This document shows positions 26,460 to 36,200 of a stretch of 64,000 bases of DNA, piece after piece; within the stretch, counting starts at the first letter, position 1, and every line of letters begins with the position of its first letter. Below the pieces are notes generated by a model. That model had not been told where the DNA came from. It made no database searches and saw only the letters and a program-made list of their open reading frames with translations. The DNA lies in contig NZ_LT607409.1 in assembly GCF_900091505.1 (NCBI RefSeq), positions 4,464,001 through 4,528,000 of the forward strand, written 5' to 3'. This DNA is from Micromonospora chokoriensis (GTDB taxonomy: Bacteria; Actinomycetota; Actinomycetes; Mycobacteriales; Micromonosporaceae). Made by a program: the position numbers and the translations under genes.

Positions 26460-29400
26460 TCAGCCGGCCAGCGCCGCCGTGGCCGCGGCCAGCCAGTGCG
26501 GCGACTCCCACCGGCGGGCCACCCCGGCCGCCAGCGTGAAGTGCCGCGTCGCCTCCTCGCCGCGTCCCAGCAGCTGAAACAGTTCCCCGAGCGTCAACGC
26601 GACCGGGCGCAGCACGGCGGCGGTGGTGGCGAAACCGGCCAGTTGGTCGCGTACCGGCAGCAGGGCGTCGATCACCGGTGGGGCCAGGTCCCGTCGGCCC
26701 AGTGCCACGATGACCATTCCGCGTACGCTGAGCAGCGCCGACTCGAAGTAGTCGGGGCGGTAGGTGTGCCTCCCGAGCGGCATGGCCCGCGCCTCGTCCA
26801 CCCGCCCGCTCCCGATCAGCGCCAGTGCCAGCAGGTCGTCCACGATCGGCCCCAACGACTCGCGGACCCGCCGGGTGGCCTCCACATGCTCGCCGATGCG
26901 TCCCTGGCTGATCAGGAGGGTCGCCACGGAGAAGTAGTGGAATGCCTCGGCGTGCAGCGAACCCTGCCGCCGCATCTGCACGGCGACCTCGTCGTAGTGT
27001 CGCCGCGCGGCGACGAAGTCACCGGCGACGTGGGCGAGGGCGCCCAGGGCACACAGGTGGATCACCTGCGCCTCGTGGAGCTGGTACGTCCCGGCCAGCC
27101 AGCCGTGTCGGGCGACACTGGCACGAAGCTCGTCCGGCTCGTTGAGCGCGGCGGCGCAGTGGCCGAGCACCTGTTCGGCGACCGACCGATAGGTGACCAA
27201 CCCGTGGTCGTCGGCGAGGTCACGCAGGTGCAGGGCCAGTTCCCGGCGGTGCGTGGCGTCGCGTTCGTAGCTCATGGTGCGGATCCGCGCGGCCAGCCCG
27301 AGGGCGCGCAGTTCGGGATCGCCCAGTCGCCGCGACAACGCCAGAGCCTCCCGCCCGGACGCCGCGCCCCGAGGGTCCGCCTCGCCGTCCAACTCGGTGG
27401 CCAGCGCGTCGAGCAGTCGGCAGCGGGCGACCGGTTCCAGATCGTCGGTACGCAGGAGCCGGGTCAGCAGCTCCACGACCCGGTGGTCCACCACGCCGTA
27501 CGCGTGCGTCAACCACGGTGTCGGGACGGTCCACGCGGTGAACGCCGCGACCAGCAGATCGTCCCGACCGGACGCGGCGGCGACGTCGATCGCCCGGGCG
27601 CGGGTCGCCCGGGCGGCGGCCACCGCACCGGCGCGAGCCTGGGCACGTAACAACCGGCCGAGCAGGTCGACCCGCAGCGCGTCGCGGTCCCCGGCGACCG
27701 TCGCGGCGGCGTCGAGCGCGTTGCCGAGCACCTCGATGGCGGTGTCGTACGCGTACCGCCGCTCGGCCAGCTCCGCGGCGCGGATGGCGTAGTCGACGGC
27801 GAGTGGAGCGGTGTCGGCCGACGCGGCGCGGGCGTAGTGGTAGGCCAGCGACGGGTAGTCAGCGGGTGCCAGTCGGCGGGTGGCGTCCGCGACCCGGGCG
27901 TGCAGGCGGGTCCGGCGTAGCTGGGACAGGTCGGTGTAGATGGTGTCGCGGACCAGGCCGTGCACGAAGCGCACCCGCCCGGGGGCCGGTTCGGTGAGCA
28001 GGCCGGCGGTCAGTCCGACCTCCACGGCTTCGAGGGTGGACGCCTCGTCGACGTCGGCGGCGTCGACAAGTGTCGGTAGGTCCGCCTCCCGCCCCAGCGT
28101 GGCGGCGAGACGCAGCACCGAGACCGCGGACGACGGCAGGCGGGCGAGTCGGCGGCGCAACACGTCGCGTACCCCCTCCGGCACGTCGGAGGTGGCGACG
28201 AGCGTGCCCTCGGCGGCGAGCAGCCGCGCCGACTCCCGGACGTAGAACGGGTTCCCGCCGGTGCGTTCGGTCAGCGCGGCGACGGTGTCCGAGTCGAGGG
28301 TGGTCCGGGCCAGCACGCCGAGCAGCCGTTCGACCTCGGCCGTGCTCAGGCCCCCCAACTGGATCCGGTGCGGTGACCGGCGGGCCAGGACGGCCATCGT
28401 GTCCGCGAGCCGCTCGCGGTTGTCCGTGGGCCGCATCGCCGCGACGAACAGCACGGTGCCGGTGGTCAGCTCGGTGACGCTGTTCAGCAGGAGCAGCGTC
28501 TCGGCGTCGGCGGCGTGCAGGTCGTCGAGGACGACAGCCACCGGCCGGCGGAGCGCTGTCGCGTCCAACCACGCGCCGACGGCGTGGTGCAACCGGAACC
28601 GACCGGCGGCGACGTCACCACCCGACCCGCCGTCGCCGCCGCCGAGCAGCGGGGCGAGCGCCGACGCGAAACCCTCCGGCGGCGCCTCCTCGGCGAGCTG
28701 CCGCAGCGCCTCGACCCACGGCCAGGCCGGCGGCGCGCCCTCGACCTCCGGACAGCGACCGACGGCGACCAGCCAGCCGCGTGAGCTGAGTTCGTCCCGG
28801 AACCGGCTGAGCACCGTCGTCTTGCCCGCGCCGGCCTCGCCGCTGACGATCGCGACCCGCGGCCCGCTGGTCACGCACTCGGCGGCCGCCTGCCCGAGAG
28901 CCGCCAGTTCGGCCTCCCGTCCGACGAACACCTCCTCGGTCGGCGGTGGCGGTGCGACGATCCGTGCGGCCGTCGCGACCACCGGCGGGAGCAGGTCGAG
29001 GCGCTGGCCCAGGATCGCGGACTCCAGCTCGACCAGGGCCGGGCCCGGATCCAGACCGAGCTGGTCGGCCAGCGTCGCCCGGGCCCGACGCAGCGCCGCG
29101 AGGGCGTCGCCCTGCCGGCCGGTACGCCACAACGCCAGCGCGAGCAGCCGCCAACTCTCCTCCCGCAGCGGCGCCTGCCGGGTCAGCGCCTCCGCCTCCG
29201 GCACCGCCTCGGCCGCGTCGCCACCGCGCACTGTCGCGTCGAGCAGCAGCTCCCGGGCGGCGAGGCGCAACTCCTCCAACCGCAGCACCTCCGGCTGCGC
29301 CCACGCCTCCTCCACGAACTCGGCGTACGCGGGGCCGCGCCACAGGTCGAGTCCGGTGCCCAACAGCCGGCGTGCCCGGCCCGGGTCGGCGGCGTTGACA

Positions 29401-29750
29401 GCGCGCGCGTCGGCGAGCAGCGCCTCGAACCGACCGGCGTCGACGGCGTCGGTGGACACCCGGATCGCGTAGCCGGGTGGGGCGGTGACCAGGACCCGCG
29501 CCGGCGCCCGCCGTTCGCGGGCCGGTTCCAACAGGCGGCGCAGGTGCGAGACGTACGCCTGGAGAGAGGCGATCGCCCGTGGCGGTGGGTCACCCCGCCA
29601 CAGATCCTCGATCATCCGACCGACGGAGACGACCTCGCCTCGGGCCGCCAACAGCAGCGCGAGCACGGCGCGTTGGCGGGGGCCACCGAGGTCGACCGGT
29701 CCGCCGGTGTCGACCTCGACCTCGAGCGGCCCGAGCACCCGTAGCAGCAT
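26460..29750 (-). CDS. AfsR/SARP-type regulator: winged helix-BTAD-AAA-TPR
   Basis: This 1096-residue cytoplasmic regulator has an OmpR-like winged helix at about 1-95 (GPRQRAVLALLLAARGEVVS, ASLQAYVSHLRRLLEP) and a bacterial transcriptional activation domain at about 96-245. The ATPase domain follows near 270-450, with Walker A SGEAGAGKTTVLSRF and Walker B VAVVLDDLHAADAE. Long TPR-like helical repeats run to the C-terminus. This is the large-SARP layout used for activating secondary metabolism. It is divergent from a methyltransferase 171 nt away. Its target genes are not evident here. Confidence 0.92.
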   Translation of the reverse strand: MLLRVLGPLEVEVDTGGPVDLGGPRQRAVLALLLAARGEVVSVGRMIEDLWRGDPPPRAIASLQAYVSHLRRLLEPARERRAPARVLVTAPPGYAIRVSTDAVDAGRFEALLADARAVNAADPGRARRLLGTGLDLWRGPAYAEFVEEAWAQPEVLRLEELRLAARELLLDATVRGGDAAEAVPEAEALTRQAPLREESWRLLALALWRTGRQGDALAALRRARATLADQLGLDPGPALVELESAILGQRLDLLPPVVATAARIVAPPPPTEEVFVGREAELAALGQAAAECVTSGPRVAIVSGEAGAGKTTVLSRFRDELSSRGWLVAVGRCPEVEGAPPAWPWVEALRQLAEEAPPEGFASALAPLLGGGDGGSGGDVAAGRFRLHHAVGAWLDATALRRPVAVVLDDLHAADAETLLLLNSVTELTTGTVLFVAAMRPTDNRERLADTMAVLARRSPHRIQLGGLSTAEVERLLGVLARTTLDSDTVAALTERTGGNPFYVRESARLLAAEGTLVATSDVPEGVRDVLRRRLARLPSSAVSVLRLAATLGREADLPTLVDAADVDEASTLEAVEVGLTAGLLTEPAPGRVRFVHGLVRDTIYTDLSQLRRTRLHARVADATRRLAPADYPSLAYHYARAASADTAPLAVDYAIRAAELAERRYAYDTAIEVLGNALDAAATVAGDRDALRVDLLGRLLRAQARAGAVAAARATRARAIDVAAASGRDDLLVAAFTAWTVPTPWLTHAYGVVDHRVVELLTRLLRTDDLEPVARCRLLDALATELDGEADPRGAASGREALALSRRLGDPELRALGLAARIRTMSYERDATHRRELALHLRDLADDHGLVTYRSVAEQVLGHCAAALNEPDELRASVARHGWLAGTYQLHEAQVIHLCALGALAHVAGDFVAARRHYDEVAVQMRRQGSLHAEAFHYFSVATLLISQGRIGEHVEATRRVRESLGPIVDDLLALALIGSGRVDEARAMPLGRHTYRPDYFESALLSVRGMVIVALGRRDLAPPVIDALLPVRDQLAGFATTAAVLRPVALTLGELFQLLGRGEEATRHFTLAAGVARRWESPHWLAAATAALAG

Positions 29751-29921
29751 GACTGGGCCGATCCTAGTCGCCGGTGTGCGGGCTCACCGGCTGCCGGTGG
29801 ACAACCGACGCCCAGCTCACCCGGGCCCGCCCGGTGGCGAGTCGGTGCGCGGGGCGTCCGGAACGTGCCTCCTTCGATATCCTGACGCCGACATCATGAT
29901 CTCCGTCGACGGGGTGGGGCG

Positions 29922-30737
29922 ATGACGACGACTGCCTACGACGAGTACGTGCGGTCGCACTGGTCCGGGCGGGCTGCCGCGTACGACCGCAGCCTCGCCG
30001 CGCTCTGCGCCCACCCGGCGTCCTCGTTGTTGGACGCCGCGCACGTCGGCGCGGGCACCCGCGTGCTCGACGTCGGCACCGGTTCCGGGACCGTGGCCGG
30101 GTCGGCGAGCGCGCGTGGCGCGGTCGTCGTCGCCGTCGACGCCGAACCCAGCATGGTGGAGTTGACGCGCCGCCGTGTCCCGTCGGCCGAGGAGGTACGA
30201 CTCGCGGCCCTGCCCCGCCTCCCGTTCACCTCCGGATCCTTCGACGCAGCCGTGGCGAACTTCGTGATCAACCACGTGGGTGATCCGCGCGCGGCGGTCG
30301 ACGAGCTGCGCCGGGTCGTCCGGCCCGCCGGTCGGATCGCGGTGACCATCTGGCCCGACCCTCCGCCCGAGGCGCAGAGCCTGTGGGGAGAGGTCTTCGA
30401 CGCCGCCGGGGTCGGCCGTCCGAGCGCGCCGACGGTGGACGCGGACCGGGACTTCCCGCGTACCCCGGATGGCCTTGGCGGGTTGCTCGACGCTGCCGGT
30501 CTCGCCGACGTGCGGTGCGAGACGATCACCTGGGCGCACCGCACCGACCCCGAGGCGTGGTGGAACGGCCCGGCCAACGGCATCAGCAAGCCCGGTCTGG
30601 TGCTGGTTGCCCAACCTCCGGATGTGCTGGCCCGCATCCGGGCCGCGTACGACGAGGTGACTGCTCCCTACCGGGACGCGGACGGTCTGCTCGCGCTGCC
30701 CACGGCGGCGCTGCTGGCCTCGGCTACCGTGCCCTAG
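29922..30737 (+). CDS. Class I SAM-dependent methyltransferase
   Basis: This 271-residue Rossmann methyltransferase has motif I RVLDVGTGSGTVAG, acidic motif II VVAVDAEPSM, and the post-motif FDAAVANFVINHV and LRRVVRPAGRIAVT. The pattern matches the UbiE/methyltransferase-11 group acting on small molecules. ATG 29922 is preceded by a GGGGTGGGGCG ribosome site. It lies between two large regulators with no obvious pathway partners, so the substrate is unknown. Confidence 0.9.
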   Translation: MTTTAYDEYVRSHWSGRAAAYDRSLAALCAHPASSLLDAAHVGAGTRVLDVGTGSGTVAGSASARGAVVVAVDAEPSMVELTRRRVPSAEEVRLAALPRLPFTSGSFDAAVANFVINHVGDPRAAVDELRRVVRPAGRIAVTIWPDPPPEAQSLWGEVFDAAGVGRPSAPTVDADRDFPRTPDGLGGLLDAAGLADVRCETITWAHRTDPEAWWNGPANGISKPGLVLVAQPPDVLARIRAAYDEVTAPYRDADGLLALPTAALLASATVP

Positions 30738-30849
30738 CGCCGCCCGGCCCGACCGTGGCGGCTCAGCCGGGAGGGCGCCCGGCGTGTCGAGGCGCTCGGC
30801 TGCCGGCGACGTTGCCGACGACCGCTGCCGACGACCGGGAGGCGGAGCC

Positions 30850-32970
30850 TCAGGCCGAGGCGGCCAGTCCGTCCAGCCAGCGGGTCACCGGAGGGCGTGG
30901 CAGGGCGCGCACCACCCCGGGTGGTCTCCCGACGTCGGCAGGCGCGGTGTGTTCGGTTGGCCCCGGCACCGCAGGTGCGACGCGGATCGCCGCCGCGGCC
31001 CGGTCCGCACCGGCCGTCCGATGCCCGCCGGCAGAAGTCGGCGTCGTGGACCCTCGGGTCGACGGCACGCCGCTTCGGCGACGAACGGCATCGAGGGACA
31101 CGACCTCGGCGCGGGGTACGACGTCGGCACGCCGTACGGCGGTGCCGCTGAGCCCGGCACGTCCGGCGCCTGCCGGGTCGGCGCAGGCGCGGTCGACGTC
31201 GGAGAGCACGACGTCCGGGTGGACGGTGTCGGTGCCCACGACGGCGGCGACGCGGCGGCCGAAGACGGCCCGCAACGCGCGGGGCAGGCGCTCGGCGGCG
31301 ACCTGACGCAGCGCGGGCGCGGCGAACGTGTACCCGCCACCGCGGTGGGGGAGCAGGAGCCCGGCGGCGACCATCTTTCGGAGCGCGGGCGCGGACCGGC
31401 CGGGCGTCCAGCCGAGGGCCCGGTCGACGGCCGCGCCGGAGATCACACCGCCGAGGGTGCCGGCGGCCATCAGCACGGCCCGTCGCTCGCCGTCGAGGTG
31501 GTCCAGCTCCGCCCCGGCGACCCGGCGTAGCGCCTCGGGCAGGGGGAGCGCCGCCGGGTCGGCGCCGTCCACCAGCGACGCGACGTACGCCGCCGCGTGC
31601 CCGGGGCGACCCCCCACCAGCGGCAGCAACCTCTCGGCCAGCGCCACCGGTTGCCCGGCCCGGCTGAGCAGGTGGCGCAGCAGTCGACCGGACTCCACCG
31701 TGGCGAGTGGCCCGATCGTCATCCGTCGCGCCGGGCTCGGCCGGGTGTCGGCCCACTGCGGTTGGTGCACCGTGATCAGGGCGAGCGGCAACCCGCGCGC
31801 CGTCGCCGCGCCGAACAACGCGTGCAGGAAACGGCTCATCGCGGGCGCCGCCCGGTCCACGTCGTCCACGGCGACGACCAGCGGCTGGTCGGCGGCCAGG
31901 CGCAACAGGACGTCCCGGCAGATCGCCGCCCCCGCGAGCGCCGCCGACGAGCTGTCCGGTGTGGTGAGGAACCGCTGCAGGGCCGGGATCGCCGCCGCGA
32001 CGCGCTCCGGCGGGAACAGCGACGTCAGGGTGGCGACCAGTCGGTCGTGGACCACCGCCGGGCCGTCGCCGTGCCGCACGCCCGCGAGGCCGCGGAGCAG
32101 GTCGGCGGCCGGGGCCAGGACCTGATCGGGGTACGGCTGGCAGGTCGCCACACACCACCGCACCGACACCCCGTCCACCGTGGTCAGTCCCCGGGTCAAC
32201 TCGTGCAGCAGTCGGCTGCGGCCACTGCCGGTCGGACCCACCACCGACAGCCACCTCGGGCTGCGCTCGCGGATGGCCCCGCTCACCTGGTCGCGGATGG
32301 TGGCCAGTTCGCGGCGACGGCCGATCAGCGGGCCGTCGTGGCAGGCGGTGCCGGGGCGTACCAGGCCGACGGCGTGCCAGACGGGCATCGGAGGCACCCG
32401 TCCGGCGACCGGCACCGCCGCCAGCTGACGCTGGTTGATCAGGCCCGCGGTGGCCCGTGCGGTGGCCGCGCAGAGCGCCACCGAGCCGGGCTCCGCGTAC
32501 TCCTGGAGGCGGGCCGCCGTGGTGATCACCGCGCCGCTGGCCACGCCGTGCCCGCCCCTGACGGCGCCGCCCAGGTCGACCACGACCTCACCGGTGGCGA
32601 CACCGACGCGGACGCGCAGCCTGATGTCGCCGACCATCGGCCGACGGTCCAGCGCGGCCTGGATCTCGAGCCCGGCGCGCACCGCCCGGTACGCGTCGAA
32701 GCCGTCCGAGTGCCGGGCGCCGAAGAGGGCCATCACCGCGTCGCCGACGTACTTCTCCACGACTCCCTGCCAGCGGTGCAGCACGCCGGCGACGGTGTCG
32801 AAGTAGGCCCGTTGCAGGGCGCGGACGTCCTCCGGGTCGAGTCGGTCCACCAGACCCGTGGAGCCGACGATGTCGGCGAAGAGGACGGTGACGATGCGTC
32901 TCTCCTCCGACACCGGCCAGTGTCCGGTCCCGGTTCGCCGCGGGTCGATGACGACGATGCTGCTGGTCAT
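30850..32970 (-). CDS. Class III adenylate/guanylate cyclase-domain protein with AAA-type ATPase
   Basis: This 706-residue protein has a class III cyclase domain at about 20-190: VTVLFADIVGSTGL carries the first metal Asp and VVEKYVGDAVMALFG the second. The ATPase domain has Walker B LVVAVDDVDRA, but its P-loop reads GPTGSGRSRL, with Arg in place of the invariant Lys. ATP hydrolysis may therefore be weak. The C-terminal region is helical and then becomes low-complexity. ATG 32970 precedes the conserved region; upstream ORF sequence is the divergent promoter area. Confidence 0.85.
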   Translation of the reverse strand: MTSSIVVIDPRRTGTGHWPVSEERRIVTVLFADIVGSTGLVDRLDPEDVRALQRAYFDTVAGVLHRWQGVVEKYVGDAVMALFGARHSDGFDAYRAVRAGLEIQAALDRRPMVGDIRLRVRVGVATGEVVVDLGGAVRGGHGVASGAVITTAARLQEYAEPGSVALCAATARATAGLINQRQLAAVPVAGRVPPMPVWHAVGLVRPGTACHDGPLIGRRRELATIRDQVSGAIRERSPRWLSVVGPTGSGRSRLLHELTRGLTTVDGVSVRWCVATCQPYPDQVLAPAADLLRGLAGVRHGDGPAVVHDRLVATLTSLFPPERVAAAIPALQRFLTTPDSSSAALAGAAICRDVLLRLAADQPLVVAVDDVDRAAPAMSRFLHALFGAATARGLPLALITVHQPQWADTRPSPARRMTIGPLATVESGRLLRHLLSRAGQPVALAERLLPLVGGRPGHAAAYVASLVDGADPAALPLPEALRRVAGAELDHLDGERRAVLMAAGTLGGVISGAAVDRALGWTPGRSAPALRKMVAAGLLLPHRGGGYTFAAPALRQVAAERLPRALRAVFGRRVAAVVGTDTVHPDVVLSDVDRACADPAGAGRAGLSGTAVRRADVVPRAEVVSLDAVRRRSGVPSTRGSTTPTSAGGHRTAGADRAAAAIRVAPAVPGPTEHTAPADVGRPPGVVRALPRPPVTRWLDGLAASA

Positions 32971-33163
32971 GGGTATCGCACCGGCCCTTCTTCCCGCTTC
33001 TGCCTGATGACTCCGGAGATTGGCATCCCTGGGCCCACGGGGGATCTGCAGAACGACGTATGTCGGCCACCCGCAACCTTTAGTCGCAAAGTCGACGCGA
33101 GGAGTACCACAAGCGACGGATGGCCATAGAACGGTGCGGGGCCGTGTGATTAGGCTGCGTGCC

Positions 33164-36061
33164 ATGGCCAGCGATGTGGACACCGCACCGCTCGTGGGTC
33201 GGGCCGAACTGGTGCGGACGGTCCGGTCCGCGTTGCTCGGTGACGCGGCGCACGGGCAGACCGCCGCCGTCTTCCTGACCGGCGAGAGCGGTGTGGGCAA
33301 GACCCGGTTGCTGGGCGAGATCGGTGACCGGTTGCGTGACCAGGGCGCCGTGGTGCTCACCGGCAGCTGCCTGGACATCGGCGACGCCTCCCCGCTGCAC
33401 CCGTTGTTGCAGGCGCTGCGCCGCTACGACGCCGACCTGTCCGCCGCTCGCGCGCGCAGCTCGTCGGCGGTGCGCGGGCTGTTGCAGATGGTCGCCGACG
33501 AGACCGCCGGTCCGGACGGCGCGGGCGCGTTGCTGGAGCGGGTCTCGCGCGGGCTGCACCTGATCGCCGAGGGCAGACCACTGGTGTTGATCCTCGACGA
33601 CCTCCAGTGGGTCGACCGCAGCACCCGGCAGCTGCTGCTCTACCTGTTGGCCGGTCTGGGTGACCTGCAGCTCTCGGTGTTGGCAGCGGTACGCGCCGAG
33701 TCGTTGCAGGGCGCGCACCCACTGCGCCGGGTGCTCACCGAGCTGCGTCGCCTGCGGACGGTGCGGGTGCTCGACCTGGCGCCGCTGGGACGCACCGAGA
33801 CCGAGGAGCTCGCCGCCGCGGTGGTCGGCCGACCCCTGTCCGGGGACGCGGCCGACCAGGTGTGGCAGCGCAGCGGCGGCAACCCGTTCGTCATCGAGGA
33901 GCTGGCCCGCGACCTCCGCGACGGCCGCGACGGCCTGTCCGAGACGCTGCGGGAGATCTTCCTCGACCGGGTCGACGCGCTGCCGCAGCACGCGCACGCG
34001 GTGGTGCACGCGGTGGCCGCCGGCGTCGAGCCGGTGCAGCACTGGCTGCTGGCCGAGGTGCTGCGGTTGCCCGAGGACGAGCTGATCGACGCGGCCCGCG
34101 CGGCCGTGGCGCACCGGCTGCTGGTCGGCGCCGACGACGGCTACCGGCTGCGGCACCGCCTCGTCGCCGAGGTGCTGGCGCACGAGCTGCTGCCGGCCGA
34201 GCGGTCCGGGCTGCACCGCCGCTACGCCGAGGCGCTGACCTCGGCGCCGGGTGAGCTGCACCAGGCCCGCCTGGCACACCACTGGCGACTGGCCGGTGAC
34301 CCGGCGCGCGCGTTGCCGGCGGCGGTGGCCGCCGCGCAGGAGGCCGAGCGGCTGGGCGGCTACGCCGAGGCGCACCGGCACTGGTCGGCGGCGTTGCAGC
34401 TCGCCGCCGACTCGCGTCCGCTCGCGGTGGACCGGGTCGAGCTGCTCGGCAACGCCGCCGAGGCCGCCCACCACTGTGGGGAGCACGCCCGCGCGTTGGC
34501 CCTGCTGGAGGAGCTGGCCACGCTCCAGGGCGGCGAACCGAACTGCGCGCTGCACATCCGCCGGGCCCGTTACCTGGCCGCCGCCGGTCGCTCGGCGCTG
34601 GCCGAGGAGGAGTACCAGCGGGCGCTGAAGGCGGCGGACTGCTCCCCGCGCGACCGGGCCGCCGCCGCCGCCCGCCTGGCCGAGTTGTTGCTGCACCTGG
34701 GCCGGTACGCCGACGCCGGTGAGCGGGCGCGGGAGGCGCTGGCGCTGGCCGAGAACGTGGAGGGGTCCGCCACGGAGGTCGTGCTGGCCAGCTCGGCGCT
34801 GGGCTTCAGTGACGCCTTCCTGGAAGACCCGGACGCCGGTCTCGCGGTCATGCGCGACGCCCTCGACACCGCCGAGCGCGCCGGCCAGCCCGAGGACGTG
34901 GCCTGCGCGTACCTGCACCTGGCGGAGTTGCTGACCGGGCCGCTGAACATCCTCGAGGAGGGTGTGGTGGTGGCCCGCCGGGGCGCCGAGCGGGTGGCCG
35001 AGCTGGGGCTGGGCCGCACCTGGGGCACCCGGCTGTTGGCGATCGCCATCAACGGGTTGTTCCGGGTGGGCCAGTGGGCCGAGGCGGAGAAGGTGGTCGC
35101 GGCGGCGCTGCGGCACCGACCGTCCGGTGCGGACGCCGTCGAGTTGCTGCTCGCCCGGTGCCGGCTCTCGGTGGGCTACGGCGACATCGAGGCCGCCGGC
35201 CGGGACCTGGACGCCGTCGCGACCCTGCTCGCCGGTGGTGGGGCGCGGCACGTCATCCCGCTGCTCACCCTGCGCTCGGGGCTGGCCATGTGGGAGGGCC
35301 GGCACGACGTGGCGCGGGCGGCGGTGCAGCGTGGCCTCACCGAGGTCCGCTCCGACGACGTGATGATCCTGTCCGCCCTGGTCTGGCACGGTCTGCGCGC
35401 CGAGGCGGAGGCGCACGCCAGTCGCAGCGTGGAGGTGGACCCGACGGCGGTGCGCCGACTGCGCGATATCGCCGACCGGATGGCGCGCAAGAGCGCCGGC
35501 GCGGCCCGACCGGTGCGCTCGGTGGTGGAGGGGTTCCTGGCGCTCTGCGCCGCCGAGGTGAGCCGCCTCGACGGCAGCGACCCGGAGTTGTGGGCGGCGT
35601 CGGTGGCCGAGTGGGACCGGCGGAACCACCCCTATCCGGCGGCGTACTCGCGGCTGCGGCAGGCCGAGGCGCTGCTGGCCCGCCGCAGTCGGCTGGCGAC
35701 CGCGGGCAAGCTGTTGCGCGAGGCGTACGAGGTGGCGCAGGGGTTGGGCGCGGTGCCGTTGACCTCGGAGATCCGTGAGCTGGCCGGGCGGGCCCGGGTG
35801 TCGCTGGAGGAGCGGGAGCCCACCGGCGCGACGCGGGGGGCGTCGACCCCGGCGTCCGACGACGAGCTGGCCGCGCTCACCGCCCGGGAGCGGGAAGTGC
35901 TCGCCCTGGTCGCGGAAGGGCTGACCAACAAGGAGATCGGGCAGCGGCTGTTCATCAGCGAGCGGACCATCGGCGTGCACGTCTCGCACATCTTCGACAA
36001 GTTGCAGGTCCGTACCCGCGTCCAGGCCAGCGCGATCCAGTTGCGCAACCTTCGGGGCTGA
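33164..36061 (+). CDS. LuxR-family regulator of the LAL (large ATP-binding) type
   Basis: This 965-residue regulator has an N-terminal ATPase with Walker A GESGVGKTRLLGE and Walker B LVLILDDLQWVDRST, a long TPR-like middle, and a C-terminal LuxR helix-turn-helix (LTAREREVLALVAEGLTN, KEIGQRLFISERTIGVHVSH). LAL proteins activate catabolic or antibiotic genes on binding a ligand. ATG 33164 is favoured because TAGGCT sits 8 nt upstream as a -10-like box, suggesting a leaderless mRNA. It diverges from the cyclase gene. A strong hairpin follows. Confidence 0.92.
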   Translation: MASDVDTAPLVGRAELVRTVRSALLGDAAHGQTAAVFLTGESGVGKTRLLGEIGDRLRDQGAVVLTGSCLDIGDASPLHPLLQALRRYDADLSAARARSSSAVRGLLQMVADETAGPDGAGALLERVSRGLHLIAEGRPLVLILDDLQWVDRSTRQLLLYLLAGLGDLQLSVLAAVRAESLQGAHPLRRVLTELRRLRTVRVLDLAPLGRTETEELAAAVVGRPLSGDAADQVWQRSGGNPFVIEELARDLRDGRDGLSETLREIFLDRVDALPQHAHAVVHAVAAGVEPVQHWLLAEVLRLPEDELIDAARAAVAHRLLVGADDGYRLRHRLVAEVLAHELLPAERSGLHRRYAEALTSAPGELHQARLAHHWRLAGDPARALPAAVAAAQEAERLGGYAEAHRHWSAALQLAADSRPLAVDRVELLGNAAEAAHHCGEHARALALLEELATLQGGEPNCALHIRRARYLAAAGRSALAEEEYQRALKAADCSPRDRAAAAARLAELLLHLGRYADAGERAREALALAENVEGSATEVVLASSALGFSDAFLEDPDAGLAVMRDALDTAERAGQPEDVACAYLHLAELLTGPLNILEEGVVVARRGAERVAELGLGRTWGTRLLAIAINGLFRVGQWAEAEKVVAAALRHRPSGADAVELLLARCRLSVGYGDIEAAGRDLDAVATLLAGGGARHVIPLLTLRSGLAMWEGRHDVARAAVQRGLTEVRSDDVMILSALVWHGLRAEAEAHASRSVEVDPTAVRRLRDIADRMARKSAGAARPVRSVVEGFLALCAAEVSRLDGSDPELWAASVAEWDRRNHPYPAAYSRLRQAEALLARRSRLATAGKLLREAYEVAQGLGAVPLTSEIRELAGRARVSLEEREPTGATRGASTPASDDELAALTAREREVLALVAEGLTNKEIGQRLFISERTIGVHVSHIFDKLQVRTRVQASAIQLRNLRG

Positions 36062-36070
36062 CCGACCACC

Positions 36071-36108
36071 ACGTATCCCGGCGCGCGCCTGTGCGTGCCG
36101 GGATACGT
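36071..36108 (+). terminator. Terminator after the LAL regulator
   Basis: A perfect 12-bp stem ACGTATCCCGGC / GCCGGGATACGT (36071-36082 with 36097-36108) lies 10 nt after the stop codon, followed by CGTTCT. Confidence 0.85.
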
Positions 36109-36200
36109 CGTTCTACTGATTCGGCGGACGGGTGCGGGCTGGAAGGCTGAGCCGCGTCGACGACGGCACGGGGGATGCCGCCGACCACGATGGAGGAGAG

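Noticed and set aside
33080..35989. 969-codon open frame on the minus strand
   Set aside because: It is exactly antisense to the LAL regulator, which has clear Walker and LuxR motifs, so it is a shadow frame.
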